Source: Christensenella minuta (GTDB taxonomy: Bacteria > Bacillota > Clostridia > Christensenellales > Christensenellaceae). From it: a stretch of DNA of 64,000 nt. The notes beneath the pieces are model-generated. The model did not search any database, was not told the origin of the DNA, and worked only from the letters and a program-made list of their open reading frames with translations. Shown here piece by piece: positions 8,263 to 15,610 of the stretch. A program made the translations under genes and the position numbers. The stretch is taken from NCBI RefSeq assembly GCF_003628755.1, contig NZ_CP029256.1, positions 1,817,585 to 1,881,584 of the forward strand, read 5' to 3'. Within the stretch, counting starts at the first letter, position 1. Every line of letters begins with the position of its first letter.

Positions 8263-8294
8263 AGGCCCTACAACTTAAATTGTAGAGCCTTTTT
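8263..8294 (+). terminator. Terminator after tRNA-Met
   Basis: 11-bp stem with one mismatch (8263-8273 with 8280-8290) followed by T5. Confidence 0.75.
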
Positions 8295-8350
8295 ATTTGC
8301 CTATAGTTGGCAGTGAATAGTGGTAATTATAGTTAATTATCAATACATTT

Positions 8351-8371
8351 TGTCGTACAAATGTCGTACAA
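8351..8371 (+). repeat. Tandem TGTCGTACAA repeat next to tRNA-Met
   Basis: Two exact 10-bp copies (8351-8360, 8362-8371) with 11-bp periodicity, about 95 bp inside the prophage edge. The position suits integrase arm-type sites, but no integrase is left to test this. Confidence 0.5.
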
Positions 8372-8619
8372 GTTATCCCGTAAATCTAAAGCAATCGATC
8401 TTTCTGTAACGAAACATCGGTTTTAGAACAGAGCTCTTACAAAAGAGGCAAATACTAGATACAGCACGAGTGAGGGTAGGCTCCAAATTCTGAAAAACTC
8501 TTTTAATAATTTAAAAGTGGCGGTGGGGGATCAATAACGTTTCAGGCTTTCGTGTAATAAATCACTGTTTTGAGGAAATAAAAAGCCACTCTGGTTAGAG
8601 CGGCTCAGGCGTTCAATAA

Positions 8620-8823
8620 TCAATTCCTTGGCAGCGCAGAAAATGACCCCCGTATCAATTCCCTTACAGCTTTTTTAAAATCCTTACATGGAAAAAGTTT
8701 CTGCTCGTACCGATCATTGTCTTCTGGAAAATCTTCTTTGCGGAAGTTATCACGTTCAATGATCTCTGCCTCGCATGCTCCATTACTATAGCGTCGCTGT
8801 ACAACCATAAATCTCCACTCCAT
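8620..8823 (-). CDS. Small hypothetical protein
   Basis: 67 residues, charged, no recognised domain. The ATG at 8823 has AAGGAAGG 5 nt upstream, and a promoter-like TTGATT/TAGAAT pair with an 18-bp spacer lies at 8918-8947. Codon use looks natural, so it is probably expressed. It lies at the left edge of the prophage remnant and has no visible partner. Confidence 0.55.
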   Translation of the reverse strand: MEWRFMVVQRRYSNGACEAEIIERDNFRKEDFPEDNDRYEQKLFPCKDFKKAVRELIRGSFSALPRN

Positions 8824-8917
8824 AAGGACCTTCCTTTCGTTGGCGTCATCAATGGCAGCCGTAGAGCTTAAACACTATTCTGTTTTGCTTTGTGTAGGTA
8901 GATATTTTTGCACCTTT

Positions 8918-8947
8918 ATTCTAATACTATATTTTAATGAAATCAAT
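8918..8947 (-). promoter_or_regulatory. Putative promoter of the 67-residue ORF
   Basis: TTGATT (8947-8942), 18-bp spacer, TAGAAT (8923-8918) on the minus strand. Confidence 0.45.
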
Positions 8948-8982
8948 ATAAAGTTATCTACATAGGTTTGTAAAATCAAAAA

Positions 8983-9018
8983 AAGACCGCCCACACCATT
9001 CCGATGCAGGCGGCCTTT
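8983..9018 (-). terminator. Terminator of the Abi operon
   Basis: 10-bp stem with one mismatch (AAAGACCGCC 8983-8992 with GGCGGCCTTT 9009-9018); on the minus strand it is followed by T7. Confidence 0.8.
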
Positions 9019-9265
9019 AGTTGTCTAATCCGGTTCCCCATCCGTGGGAGGTGAGCCAGTCGATGGAGCGTTGCTTGTCCTCGTTGGAGATCGTCGTGAT
9101 ATGTAAAATCAGACGGTGAACCGCCATGAAGAATATCTCATCCGGCACAGGATTGCCGTCGTCGTCCAGCATGGGCGGAACGCCGTGTTCACGATCCCAT
9201 TGTTCGATAGCAGAACGGTTGAGGGATAAGAGTATGCGGTTGCGGTCGGAGTGGTTCTTCACCAT
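9017..9265 (-). CDS. Hypothetical protein downstream of the Abi gene
   Basis: 82 residues, no recognised domain, notable only for an acidic DDDGNPVPDE segment. It starts 14 bp after the Abi-like gene stop on the same strand and ends at a terminator, so it is likely co-transcribed. No good ribosome binding site precedes ATG 9265, and a GTG codon follows directly. It may be an accessory protein or a phage remnant. Confidence 0.55.
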   Translation of the reverse strand: MVKNHSDRNRILLSLNRSAIEQWDREHGVPPMLDDDGNPVPDEIFFMAVHRLILHITTISNEDKQRSIDWLTSHGWGTGLDN

Positions 9266-9279
9266 AAAAATGCTTACAC

Positions 9280-10158
9280 TTATTGTTTCAAAAGTTTCTG
9301 CCAGTCTTCCGGAAAGCCAAGATGCCTTATATCAATGTCTTTTTCAAAATTTTTGACTAATTTAGTTAGGTCTGTCAAAAATGTGCCCCATGTATTAACA
9401 TCAACGCATAAATCTTTTAGTATATATAATTGCGAAAACAACCTTTTATTAGTAAAATATTCGTTTTCCAAACCCTTTTCTCTATACCAAAAGGCCGGAA
9501 CCTGCGCCTTAAACATTCGATAATAAATTCTACTATGGTGTGCACATTTATTTCTTAAATAGGATACGGCTTTTAGGTATCCGATCAATCTGCTATGATG
9601 TATATTATTATAGCACCCTGCAATATCTCGCTGAATATTCTTATTTAATATTTCGTACATTCTGGAAAGTTTTCCGATGGATACAACTTCCAGAATAACC
9701 CATATTGGATATTGCCCGTTATATTCTCTTCTATAATGTACCATAAACGGTTCATCACTTTGTGCAGCTGCTTCATCAATAGAAGCAATCCATTTTTCAA
9801 ATTTTTCTTTACTACGATAAAAGCAAGGGTTTCTATATGATATGCCATCCTTATGCTCTTTAAAAGCCAAACTTTTCACGATAAATGTACGCAATGAAAT
9901 TTCTACATGCTCAATATACTTCAGCAATAATCCGCGTAAGCGCTGGTCAAATGCCAATACGCGCATTACCCTTCTGAAGTGTATTTTTTCTCCGTTTTTT
10001 AAATTTTGCTTGAATGGTAAAATGTAACCTAATATTCTATAATAATTGATTCGATTAAGTATTTGAGTTGCATATTCTTTATTATCGACAATAATTCCTT
10101 TTGATTCCAACTCAACTATTTGATCGCTGATACTTATAGCACTTTTTAATTTTTTCAT
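9280..10158 (-). CDS. Abi-family (AbiD/AbiF-like) abortive infection protein
   Basis: 292 residues of the Abi_2 family, which gives phage resistance through a HEPN-type putative RNase. The N-terminal signature (SDQIVELESKGIIVDN, then INYYRILGY) and the RNxxxH motif in YLRNKCAHHSRIY are clear; the latter is the presumed catalytic Arg/His pair. The ATG at 10158 follows GGAG by 6 nt and gives the normal family N-terminus, whereas the longer frame to 10209 does not. It has its own promoter and an 82-residue companion downstream. It lies after the lysis genes, a typical place for a prophage-carried defence gene. Confidence 0.9.
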   Translation of the reverse strand: MKKLKSAISISDQIVELESKGIIVDNKEYATQILNRINYYRILGYILPFKQNLKNGEKIHFRRVMRVLAFDQRLRGLLLKYIEHVEISLRTFIVKSLAFKEHKDGISYRNPCFYRSKEKFEKWIASIDEAAAQSDEPFMVHYRREYNGQYPIWVILEVVSIGKLSRMYEILNKNIQRDIAGCYNNIHHSRLIGYLKAVSYLRNKCAHHSRIYYRMFKAQVPAFWYREKGLENEYFTNKRLFSQLYILKDLCVDVNTWGTFLTDLTKLVKNFEKDIDIRHLGFPEDWQKLLKQ

Positions 10159-10248
10159 TGCATACTCCAGCAAAAAAAAGGATCCGCCAATTTGAGCATA
10201 AAAATTCACCTTAGAATTTTCATAGGCTTGACGGATACGGTTAATTAT

Positions 10249-10278
10249 ATATAACCATTTTTAGCGGAGCTTTGTCAA
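10249..10278 (-). promoter_or_regulatory. Abi gene promoter
   Basis: TTGACA (10278-10273), 18-bp spacer, TTATAT (10254-10249) on the minus strand. Confidence 0.6.
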
Positions 10279-10314
10279 GGGAAATGACAAAAAATCGTAA
10301 AAGTTTTTTTGGAA

Positions 10315-10350
10315 TTATCTCTAAAAAAATAGCAATTTCTTTAGAGATAA
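10315..10350. repeat. Inverted repeat with 11-bp arms upstream of the Abi gene
   Basis: TTATCTCTAAA (10315-10325) and TTTAGAGATAA (10340-10350), exact arms and a 14-nt loop. It lies just upstream of the Abi promoter; it could be an operator or an RNA hairpin, and lacks the T-run of a terminator. Confidence 0.6.
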
Positions 10351-10403
10351 ATACTTTTTTACGGCGTTGCTCTATTGACTTTCCGTTTTTCTTATACGCA
10401 AAC

Positions 10404-10429
10404 AAAAAAGCGGGAGCTTTCGCCCCCGC
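10404..10429 (-). terminator. Terminator of the phage lysis genes
   Basis: 8-bp stem with one mismatch (10410-10417 with 10422-10429), GAAA-type loop, T6 on the minus strand. Confidence 0.8.
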
Positions 10430-10438
10430 CCTTTCTTG

Positions 10439-10717
10439 TTACTCTTTCGTGCTAAATGTATTTTTCACCCGGTCGATCAACGTCTTTGCCGTCTCGAAGA
10501 GGCCGACGCTCAAAAGGCCACTTGCAATCCCGCCGATCAGGATTTCCGGCGTGAACGTCCATGCTTCGATCCAAGAATTGACGATAACACCAATAATCAC
10601 CAAAAGCGCGGGAATCCAGTTGTTCGGCAGCTTCGTGACCGCGTGCTTCAGCACAAAGCCGAGACCGAAGCAAATACCCATTACAATCGGGATTGCGTAC
10701 TGTTCTAATACTTCCAT
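10439..10717 (-). CDS. Phage holin
   Basis: 92-residue small membrane protein with two hydrophobic segments (about 8-23 and 30-47, IPALLVIIGVIVNSWIEAW), a further weakly hydrophobic stretch around 55-70, and a charged C-terminus (DRVKNTFSTKE). It matches Bacillota phage holins and lies just downstream of the amidase. Holins permeabilise the membrane to release endolysin. AAAGGAGG precedes ATG 10717; the longer frame to 10759 overlaps the amidase gene and is not favoured. Confidence 0.85.
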   Translation of the reverse strand: MEVLEQYAIPIVMGICFGLGFVLKHAVTKLPNNWIPALLVIIGVIVNSWIEAWTFTPEILIGGIASGLLSVGLFETAKTLIDRVKNTFSTKE

Positions 10718-10736
10718 TGTTTCATTCCTCCTTTCC

Positions 10737-11558
10737 TCATTCCCCCGGTGCAGGCTCATGCAGAATCGCCCACGTCAGCTCCCCGATCTTCCCGTCGGGT
10801 TTATTGTCGTTGTAGCGGCATCCCACGTCGCGGCCTTCGTTGATCCGTGCCTGCTGAAAACGCAAAACCGCGTTATAGGTATTGGTACCGAAAACACCGT
10901 CCACTTTTCCAGCGTTCGCCTTGTGATGGTTAAGCCGCTCTTGCGCCTGCATTACGTCATCACCCTTGCACCCACGCTTAAGTACCCGCGTAAGCTCCGG
11001 CACATTCGCGGACGGGCTGGGCGGCGTTGCCGTGTTCGGCACAACGTCTCCGGCAATGGAAAGAATCGCGTCCGTGATCCCCTGAACGATCTCATTAAAC
11101 TTGCTGTCAAACAACACGTTGTCCCCAGCATTATCTACGAATCCGCACTCGATGGTCGTTGCAGGCATGGTCGTATGGGAGAGCACATAGGTGTTCCTGT
11201 CCTGCACCTTTACGCCCCGGTCACGGAACCCAACACCAACAAGCGCGCTTTGGATCACCTGCGCCATTTCCCGCGACGTTGCACTTGCGCCCGTTACAAT
11301 TAGGCATTCCGCGCCCTCGCCGCCTCCCGCGTTGCGGTGAAAGGCAATGAACAGGTCCGCACCCCACAGGTTCGCGTTTTTTGCAATGTCTTTCACATTG
11401 ATAAGGTAGTCCGCGTTCCGCTCCAGTTCTACAGTGTGTCCCGCCGCTTTCAGCTTGTCCGCCACTGCGGACGCATAACGCAGCGCGTCGTCCTTTTCCT
11501 GCCGTCCTCCGATGCCTACGGCCCCGCTGTGCCCCGGGTTGATATAAATTTTACTCAT
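10737..11558 (-). CDS. N-acetylmuramoyl-L-alanine amidase (phage endolysin)
   Basis: 273 residues. The N-terminal Amidase_3 zinc hydrolase domain (about 1-170) has INPGHSG with a zinc His, IAFHRNAGG, and the glutamate in TTIECGFVDN; a peptidoglycan-binding domain (about 190-265) follows with VLKRGCKGDDVMQAQERLN and VDGVFGTNTYNAVLRFQQ. It cleaves between MurNAc and L-Ala. There is no signal peptide, consistent with holin-dependent export. AAAGGAGG precedes the ATG. It looks intact although the rest of the phage is decayed. Confidence 0.94.
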   Translation of the reverse strand: MSKIYINPGHSGAVGIGGRQEKDDALRYASAVADKLKAAGHTVELERNADYLINVKDIAKNANLWGADLFIAFHRNAGGGEGAECLIVTGASATSREMAQVIQSALVGVGFRDRGVKVQDRNTYVLSHTTMPATTIECGFVDNAGDNVLFDSKFNEIVQGITDAILSIAGDVVPNTATPPSPSANVPELTRVLKRGCKGDDVMQAQERLNHHKANAGKVDGVFGTNTYNAVLRFQQARINEGRDVGCRYNDNKPDGKIGELTWAILHEPAPGE

Positions 11559-11650
11559 TGTTCTTTCTCCTCCTTTAAATTCGAGGCGCTTCCGCGCCTT
11601 ATTTCACCTGCAACTTTTTCACATCTTCAACCAATTTTGCGGCCATTCCA

Positions 11651-11881
11651 TTACCTTTGATAGGTTTGATACGGCTCCTGCACATCCGGCATAAATACCA
11701 TTGTCCCGCTGATGCTCGGCTGCGCGTAATCCCGCGGGGATTCCGAGAAAAATCCGTATTCCACCTGCGCGAAACCGATATCCTCCGCATAGCCGAGGCC
11801 GGACGGCTCCCACACAAAACGTTTGTTGTCCTGCAAGGAAAGCCGCCGCCCTGTATTGTCCTCTAAGAAAAACTTTCTCAA
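11651..11881 (-). pseudogene. N-terminal fragment of a phage distal tail protein
   Basis: The frame from TTG 11881 (after GGAGG, overlapping the upstream stop as ATTGA) encodes a siphovirus tail-protein N-terminus, with LRKFFLEDNTGRRL and EPSGLGYAEDIGF. It stops after about 76 residues where homologues run past 200. A short reading frame (11599-11646; AKLVEDVKKLQVK end) follows and looks like the tail of another phage gene, so a deletion has joined two genes. Confidence 0.7.
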
Positions 11882-12190
11882 TTTAACCTCCTGCCCGCCC
11901 ATTTGCTGAAGTTCTTGAATAGCCGTACTTGAGCGCCGTCACTTAGATCACTGGTATATACATTAAGTTGATATGTGTTGCCGCCGTTGCCGCCTCCGTT
12001 GTTATCCAGCACGCCCTGAATGATACCGCCTAAACGGTCAAGCGGAATGATCGCTTCCGGGCCGCGCTCAGCTACACGCACAATCTGTTCACGCGAGATA
12101 ATTCCGCCCGTCGCAAATCCACGTACGCGCGCGCCGCTTCCCGTTCCTTCTATTGATACATTGAAATCAAGCGTTATATTATGCGCTGGG
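11878..12190 (-). pseudogene. C-terminal fragment of a phage tail tape-measure protein
   Basis: The frame contains FATGGIISREQ and VAERGPEAIIPL, the usual tape-measure C-terminal signature, and ends at TGA 11878-11880. A stop at 12148-12150 interrupts the frame, and another frame upstream (DFNVSIEGTGSGAR) looks like its continuation, implying a frameshift. Beyond about 12190 the sequence switches to an oppositely oriented head-protease gene, so only the end survives. Confidence 0.7.
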
Positions 12191-12625
12191 AAAAGCGATA
12201 TAACACCCGCCGGAATGGTAATGATTCATAATGTTTCCGTTGCCGCTGACGGAGATTATCGTGATATGGATGCGGCAAGCGAAATGCTGAAACAGGCGAA
12301 TGATTCAGTTGCGGCGGCGTATCAACTAAAAACGGGTAAGAGCCGCGCGGAGATATTAAGGGCGATGGATAGTGAAACATGGATGAGCAGCGCGGAAGCG
12401 GTGAGGTTCGGTATTGTGGACGGCATAGCAGGGTCCATGCGGGATCAGCCCCAGCTGGCAGCAGCAAACTCCCCGCTTATGCCAAAGGCCATGATAGAAA
12501 AAGCAAGGACACTAATCCCGAAAGGGTATAATGTAAGCAATCCGGCTGAAAAGCCGGATTTTTATATGCGCGAAAAAGCGCAGCAGCAATTAAATATCTT
12601 AAAAATGGAGGAATTGAACAAATGA
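12190..12625 (+). pseudogene. C-terminal fragment of a ClpP-like phage head maturation protease
   Basis: Starting at PAGMVMIHNVSV, the frame follows phage prohead proteases of the ClpP fold (MDAASEMLKQANDSVAAAY, then MDSETWMSSAEAVRFGIVDG), but the N-terminal half with the catalytic Ser is missing. The upstream DNA belongs to an inverted tape-measure fragment. The 3' end overlaps the capsid gene by 4 nt (ATGA), the normal phage arrangement, so this end is original. Confidence 0.75.
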
Positions 12626-13311
12626 ATCGAGACGAGTATTTGAAAAACCGTGCCGCGCTCCTTGATGAAGCGCAGGACAAGCTTGACAGCGGCGATATAG
12701 AAGCGAGCGCCGCAAAACAGGAGGAAGTAAAAGCGCTGGATAAAAAATACCAGATGGAGGCAAAGGCCCAGGAATCGCTTTCCGCTCTTTCTGAGATTCC
12801 GCGCGTGGGTTCGCAGTTTGAAACAAATATGCAGAACGCAACTGCAGCGCCCGGAGCAGAGGTTGATATGGACGAGGTAACGAATTCAAGGGACTATCGC
12901 AAGGCGTTCATGAATAATGTGCTGAAGGGTACGCCCATGCCTGCAAGATTCCGCAATGCGGACGCGAATACGCTTACGACAGATATTTCCACGGCTATTC
13001 CTACAGTTGTCGTGGATCGAATTGTCGAAAAAATGGAAAGCATCGGTATGATTTTGCCATTGGTAACGCGTACGAGTTATGCGTCCGGCGTAAATATTCC
13101 TACGTCTACAGTAAAACCCGTTGCAAAGTATTTCGATGTTTCGTTGGACTATCTGCTAGACTTTGAGCGGTCTGAAATAACAAACACCCAAAATGAAAAA
13201 GAGCTTTTGCGTATTTTTCGCACTTTGACCCCAGAGCAACAGGAATTGTATATTGAGCAAGGTAAGACTTTTGTACGTATTAATCAAAAAAGATATCTGT
13301 CACAGCGATAA
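12622..13311 (+). CDS. Chimeric ORF: HK97-type capsid N-terminus fused to phage repressor C-terminus
   Basis: 229 residues. The first about 165 match an HK97-fold major capsid protein: a coiled-coil delta domain rich in Glu/Lys, then STAIPTVVVDRIVEKM and SGVNIPTSTVKPVA. The reading frame then runs directly into KYFDVSLDYLL and LLRIFRTLTPEQQELY, the C-terminal part of an XRE-family phage repressor. The join, near 13115-13130, is in frame. It is best explained by a deletion that removed the rest of the capsid gene and everything up to mid-repressor. GGAGG precedes ATG 12622. Neither parent function should survive. Confidence 0.8.
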   Translation: MNRDEYLKNRAALLDEAQDKLDSGDIEASAAKQEEVKALDKKYQMEAKAQESLSALSEIPRVGSQFETNMQNATAAPGAEVDMDEVTNSRDYRKAFMNNVLKGTPMPARFRNADANTLTTDISTAIPTVVVDRIVEKMESIGMILPLVTRTSYASGVNIPTSTVKPVAKYFDVSLDYLLDFERSEITNTQNEKELLRIFRTLTPEQQELYIEQGKTFVRINQKRYLSQR

Positions 13312-13328
13312 ACGGATTTATCATAGCC

Positions 13329-13514
13329 TTAACTAGGCAATTAAGTATCAATGGCGTACATAAATTTGAGTATTATGCGGAGATGTTTAAAGGGTGGGAA
13401 ATGGATTTTTCTAAGGAATTTTTCCCGTATACTTCTAGCCAATATCGTAAGTTTTCCAACCAGATACTTAAAGACGCTTTTAAGTTGCCAGTGACAATAA
13501 TTAATGATATATAA
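13329..13514 (+). other. Possible coding remnant without a start
   Basis: An open stretch ends at TAA 13512-13514 and encodes a natural-looking sequence (HKFEYYAEMFKGWEMDF, YRKFSNQILKDAF), but it lacks a ribosome site and a convincing start. It resembles the end of a phage gene; no family is recognised. Confidence 0.3.
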
Positions 13515-13545
13515 ATAAAATTTATTATTGGAGGATTAACTATAT

Positions 13546-13893
13546 ATGGCAAAACATTGGTGGGGTAAATATGCTAAAGCAAGGGAAGAAGGGCGCTATA
13601 AGCAAGAATGTTTTATACATCTGAAGCGATATGTTAATGATACCAATATTTCCCTTCAAGATTTAAGTATTAAAACAAAAATATCGGAAGAAAAATTAGA
13701 AGATTTCTTGAACTCTAAATGTGTCACACATTTTGCATTTGCTAGAGTAAGAGATTTTTTGGAAAGCAATGGTTATTTTTTATATACTAAACCATGTAAA
13801 ATATGCGGAAAATACTTTTACCCCAGCGGTAATCAATTATATTGTAGTGAGGACTGCAAAAGCTATCACAAAAGGAATATGCAGAAGCGATAA
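13546..13893 (+). CDS. Hypothetical protein with HTH-like region and C-terminal zinc finger
   Basis: 115 residues. The middle segment NISLQDLSIKTKISEEKLEDF resembles a helix-turn-helix. The C-terminus has a four-cysteine cluster CKICGKYFYPSGNQLYCSEDC followed by basic residues, typical of small nucleic-acid-binding zinc ribbons. GGAGGA precedes the ATG. The gene is AT-rich and unlike the chromosomal genes. It is followed by the first copy of an 89-bp repeat. The function is unknown; a phage or mobile-element regulator is possible. Confidence 0.75.
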   Translation: MAKHWWGKYAKAREEGRYKQECFIHLKRYVNDTNISLQDLSIKTKISEEKLEDFLNSKCVTHFAFARVRDFLESNGYFLYTKPCKICGKYFYPSGNQLYCSEDCKSYHKRNMQKR

Positions 13894-13982
13894 TATTGAG
13901 TTGTAGGCTAAAGCATAGTGTATATTTTTTCGACTATGAATTATCAATATTGGGCTTTCTGGAAACAGTTGATTTCTACTAA

Positions 13983-14070
13983 TGTTTTAGTTAAACGCCA
14001 CTATCAACCGCCCAAAAACCTTTATTTAATCACGTTTTCAGAGTGGTTCCTTTAGGAACACCCTTACCAA
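13983..14070 (+). repeat. 89-bp repeated element, copy 1
   Basis: About 89% identical to 15061-15149. Conserved blocks include AGTTAAACGC, ACTATCAACCGCCC and GAACACCCTTACCAA, plus a small hairpin GTTCC-TTTA-GGAAC. It ends directly at a terminator, so it is probably the conserved part of an RNA. Confidence 0.8.
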
Positions 14071-14072
14071 CG

Positions 14073-14097
14073 AAACGTATCTTCGGATACGTTTTTT
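14073..14097 (+). terminator. Terminator of repeat copy 1
   Basis: 9-bp stem (14073-14081 with 14086-14094), UUCG tetraloop, T6. Its sequence is unrelated to the terminator of copy 2. Confidence 0.85.
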
Positions 14098-14307
14098 GTT
14101 TTTGTTATGCTGTTTTTCGACATTTTATATCAATAAAACGAAATGGGATATCGGCGTTGATAAAGGAACTACTTATCAATTATTCTAAGAATGAAAAAAC
14201 AAAATCTTTCAAAAAAGTATATACTCAAAAGATTGTTCAGCAGGCAGTAGATATTGAAATCTATAATTTGTAATGTTACACTTTTGTTGAAAGGTGGAGA
14301 ATTATTG

Positions 14308-15000
14308 ATGAAAAAAAATTTGATATCGATGTTATTGATTTTATTAGGGCTTTTCTATTTAGCTGGTTGTGCAAAAAACACGATGATTGATGCTGTGATG
14401 ACGGACAAAGCAAATGAATCAATCAAACAAATGGAAACAGGCGAGGCATCACCAAACAAAGAAAATAGCGAGAACGAAACAAGCGAACAGGTGCTGTTGG
14501 AAGCTATTTCAGCCTATATAGATATCCCAAATGGATTTGATACATATTTGTTAAATAATACCTCCGAGCAGGTATTGAAAGAGCAAAATGTAACACAAGC
14601 ACAGATTAATGAATATTTGAATTTGGCAAAAAAAGAAGTGGAGATACTTCCCTGCGGAGATGATATAAGAAATCCAAGTTATGCAATTTCAGTGCGGTCA
14701 AAAGAACCGAAAGCTCCATATAATGAGATTGATAATTTGCTATCGCTTTCGGAATCAGAGATTGCGAATTTTGCAGAATCGTTTGTAGCAGAGTTTGGAG
14801 TAAATGAATACAATATTCTTGAAACACCGAATGCTCTTTTTATCGGCTTTCGATGGAATCCAGCAGGAGACGAAATGAGATACCTAACTCTGGCAGACAA
14901 AAAATTGATTTACATATTTGGCAATAAGCAAAGCGGTAACTTGTCGGAACAAGATTTAGTCGATTTGGAGCAGGTTGCGACCAGCTTTACACTAAAATAA
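14308..15000 (+). CDS. Putative lipoprotein
   Basis: 230 residues. A signal peptide with a Lys-rich start and hydrophobic core ends in the lipobox LAGC (Cys21), so it should be lipid-anchored on the outer face of the membrane. The mature part begins with a Glu/Asn/Ser-rich linker (about 35-65) and has no recognised domain. AAGGTGGAGA precedes ATG 14308, and the in-frame start at 14254 would destroy the signal peptide. It is AT-rich, lies between the two 89-bp repeats, and was probably gained horizontally. Confidence 0.85.
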   Translation: MKKNLISMLLILLGLFYLAGCAKNTMIDAVMTDKANESIKQMETGEASPNKENSENETSEQVLLEAISAYIDIPNGFDTYLLNNTSEQVLKEQNVTQAQINEYLNLAKKEVEILPCGDDIRNPSYAISVRSKEPKAPYNEIDNLLSLSESEIANFAESFVAEFGVNEYNILETPNALFIGFRWNPAGDEMRYLTLADKKLIYIFGNKQSGNLSEQDLVDLEQVATSFTLK

Positions 15001-15060
15001 ATGGTGCCGCCGAATCATCACACCACAAGTTGATTATCATAAATCACTAAAATAAAAATT

Positions 15061-15149
15061 TGTTTTCAGTTAAACGCTACTATCAACCGCCCCAAAACCT
15101 TTATTCAATCATGTTCTTTGAGTAGTTCCTTTATGAACACCCTTACCAA
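15061..15149 (+). repeat. 89-bp repeated element, copy 2
   Basis: Copy 2 of the element at 13983-14070, lying 60 bp after the lipoprotein stop. Substitutions are scattered and the hairpin loop TTTA is kept. Confidence 0.8.
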
Positions 15150-15153
15150 AATG

Positions 15154-15185
15154 AAAACCTATACGTTAGTATGGGTTTTTGTTTT
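15154..15185 (+). terminator. Terminator of repeat copy 2
   Basis: 11-bp stem AAAACCTATAC / GTATGGGTTTT with one G-T pair, GTTA loop, then a T-rich run. Confidence 0.8.
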
Positions 15186-15209
15186 AGTTGGGTGAGAGAA
15201 TCGAACCGC

Positions 15210-15265
15210 CGGTGGTTCATGCAAGCACGAGCCATTAGGCGAAGTGCGCGTTATCCACTCGCCGC
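15210..15265 (+). repeat. Partial copy of the tRNA-Met 3' end (candidate att site)
   Basis: CGGTGGTTC (15210-15218) and ATCCACTCGCCGC (15253-15265) are exact copies of adjacent pieces of the tRNA-Met T arm and acceptor, separated here by 34 bp. On the minus strand GGCGGTTCGATTCTCTCACCC also looks like a decayed tRNA T arm. The rest of 15001-15610 holds only the repeat and its terminator. Confidence 0.55.
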
Positions 15266-15610
15266 CCTTCGTGCATCTTTCATACTTAGCAGCAAAACAA
15301 ATATACGCCAAGCAGTCTCCTTAGGTGTACCTCCGAAATTGACGCATTTGCAGCGGCACATGGGATATCATAAAAGCAGCGTACTGTTTTTCAAGGCAAT
15401 CTGTAACTGAATATCGTTATCAGACGTATTAAAAACTTTTATTTGATTCTGTTTCGCAATAGTTTTTGAACGCATTGCTTTTATCCCTTGTTTTCAGGAA
15501 TATAACGATATAGAGCCAAATCTTTAACGGAGAATTTTCCTTTTTGTATAGTCCCCCCTCCGCCGAGATGATATAATGGAATAAAGAAACCAACAACGGA
15601 GGATAAGTAA

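Larger units (their letters stand above)
8256..15265. mobile_element. Degenerate prophage remnant at the tRNA-Met 3' end
   Basis: AT-rich relative to its flanks. It contains phage lysis genes (holin, amidase), tail fragments, head-protease and capsid fragments, a phage-repressor tail, an Abi gene and small hypotheticals. It starts at the 3' end of tRNA-Met, and pieces of the same tRNA end (CGGTGGTTC and ATCCACTCGCCGC) recur at 15210-15265 as a damaged attachment-site copy. No intact integrase, terminase or portal gene is present, so it cannot be mobile alone. Within it, 8300-8619 holds no gene that I can support. Confidence 0.75.

Noticed and set aside
13990-13996. Integron attC core (GTTRRRY match GTTAAAC in both 89-bp elements)
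   Set aside because: One 7-bp degenerate match is too weak; no paired core or integron integrase is seen.
14043-14273. 76-codon ORF starting inside repeat copy 1
   Set aside because: It begins in the hairpin, crosses the terminator and has no ribosome site.
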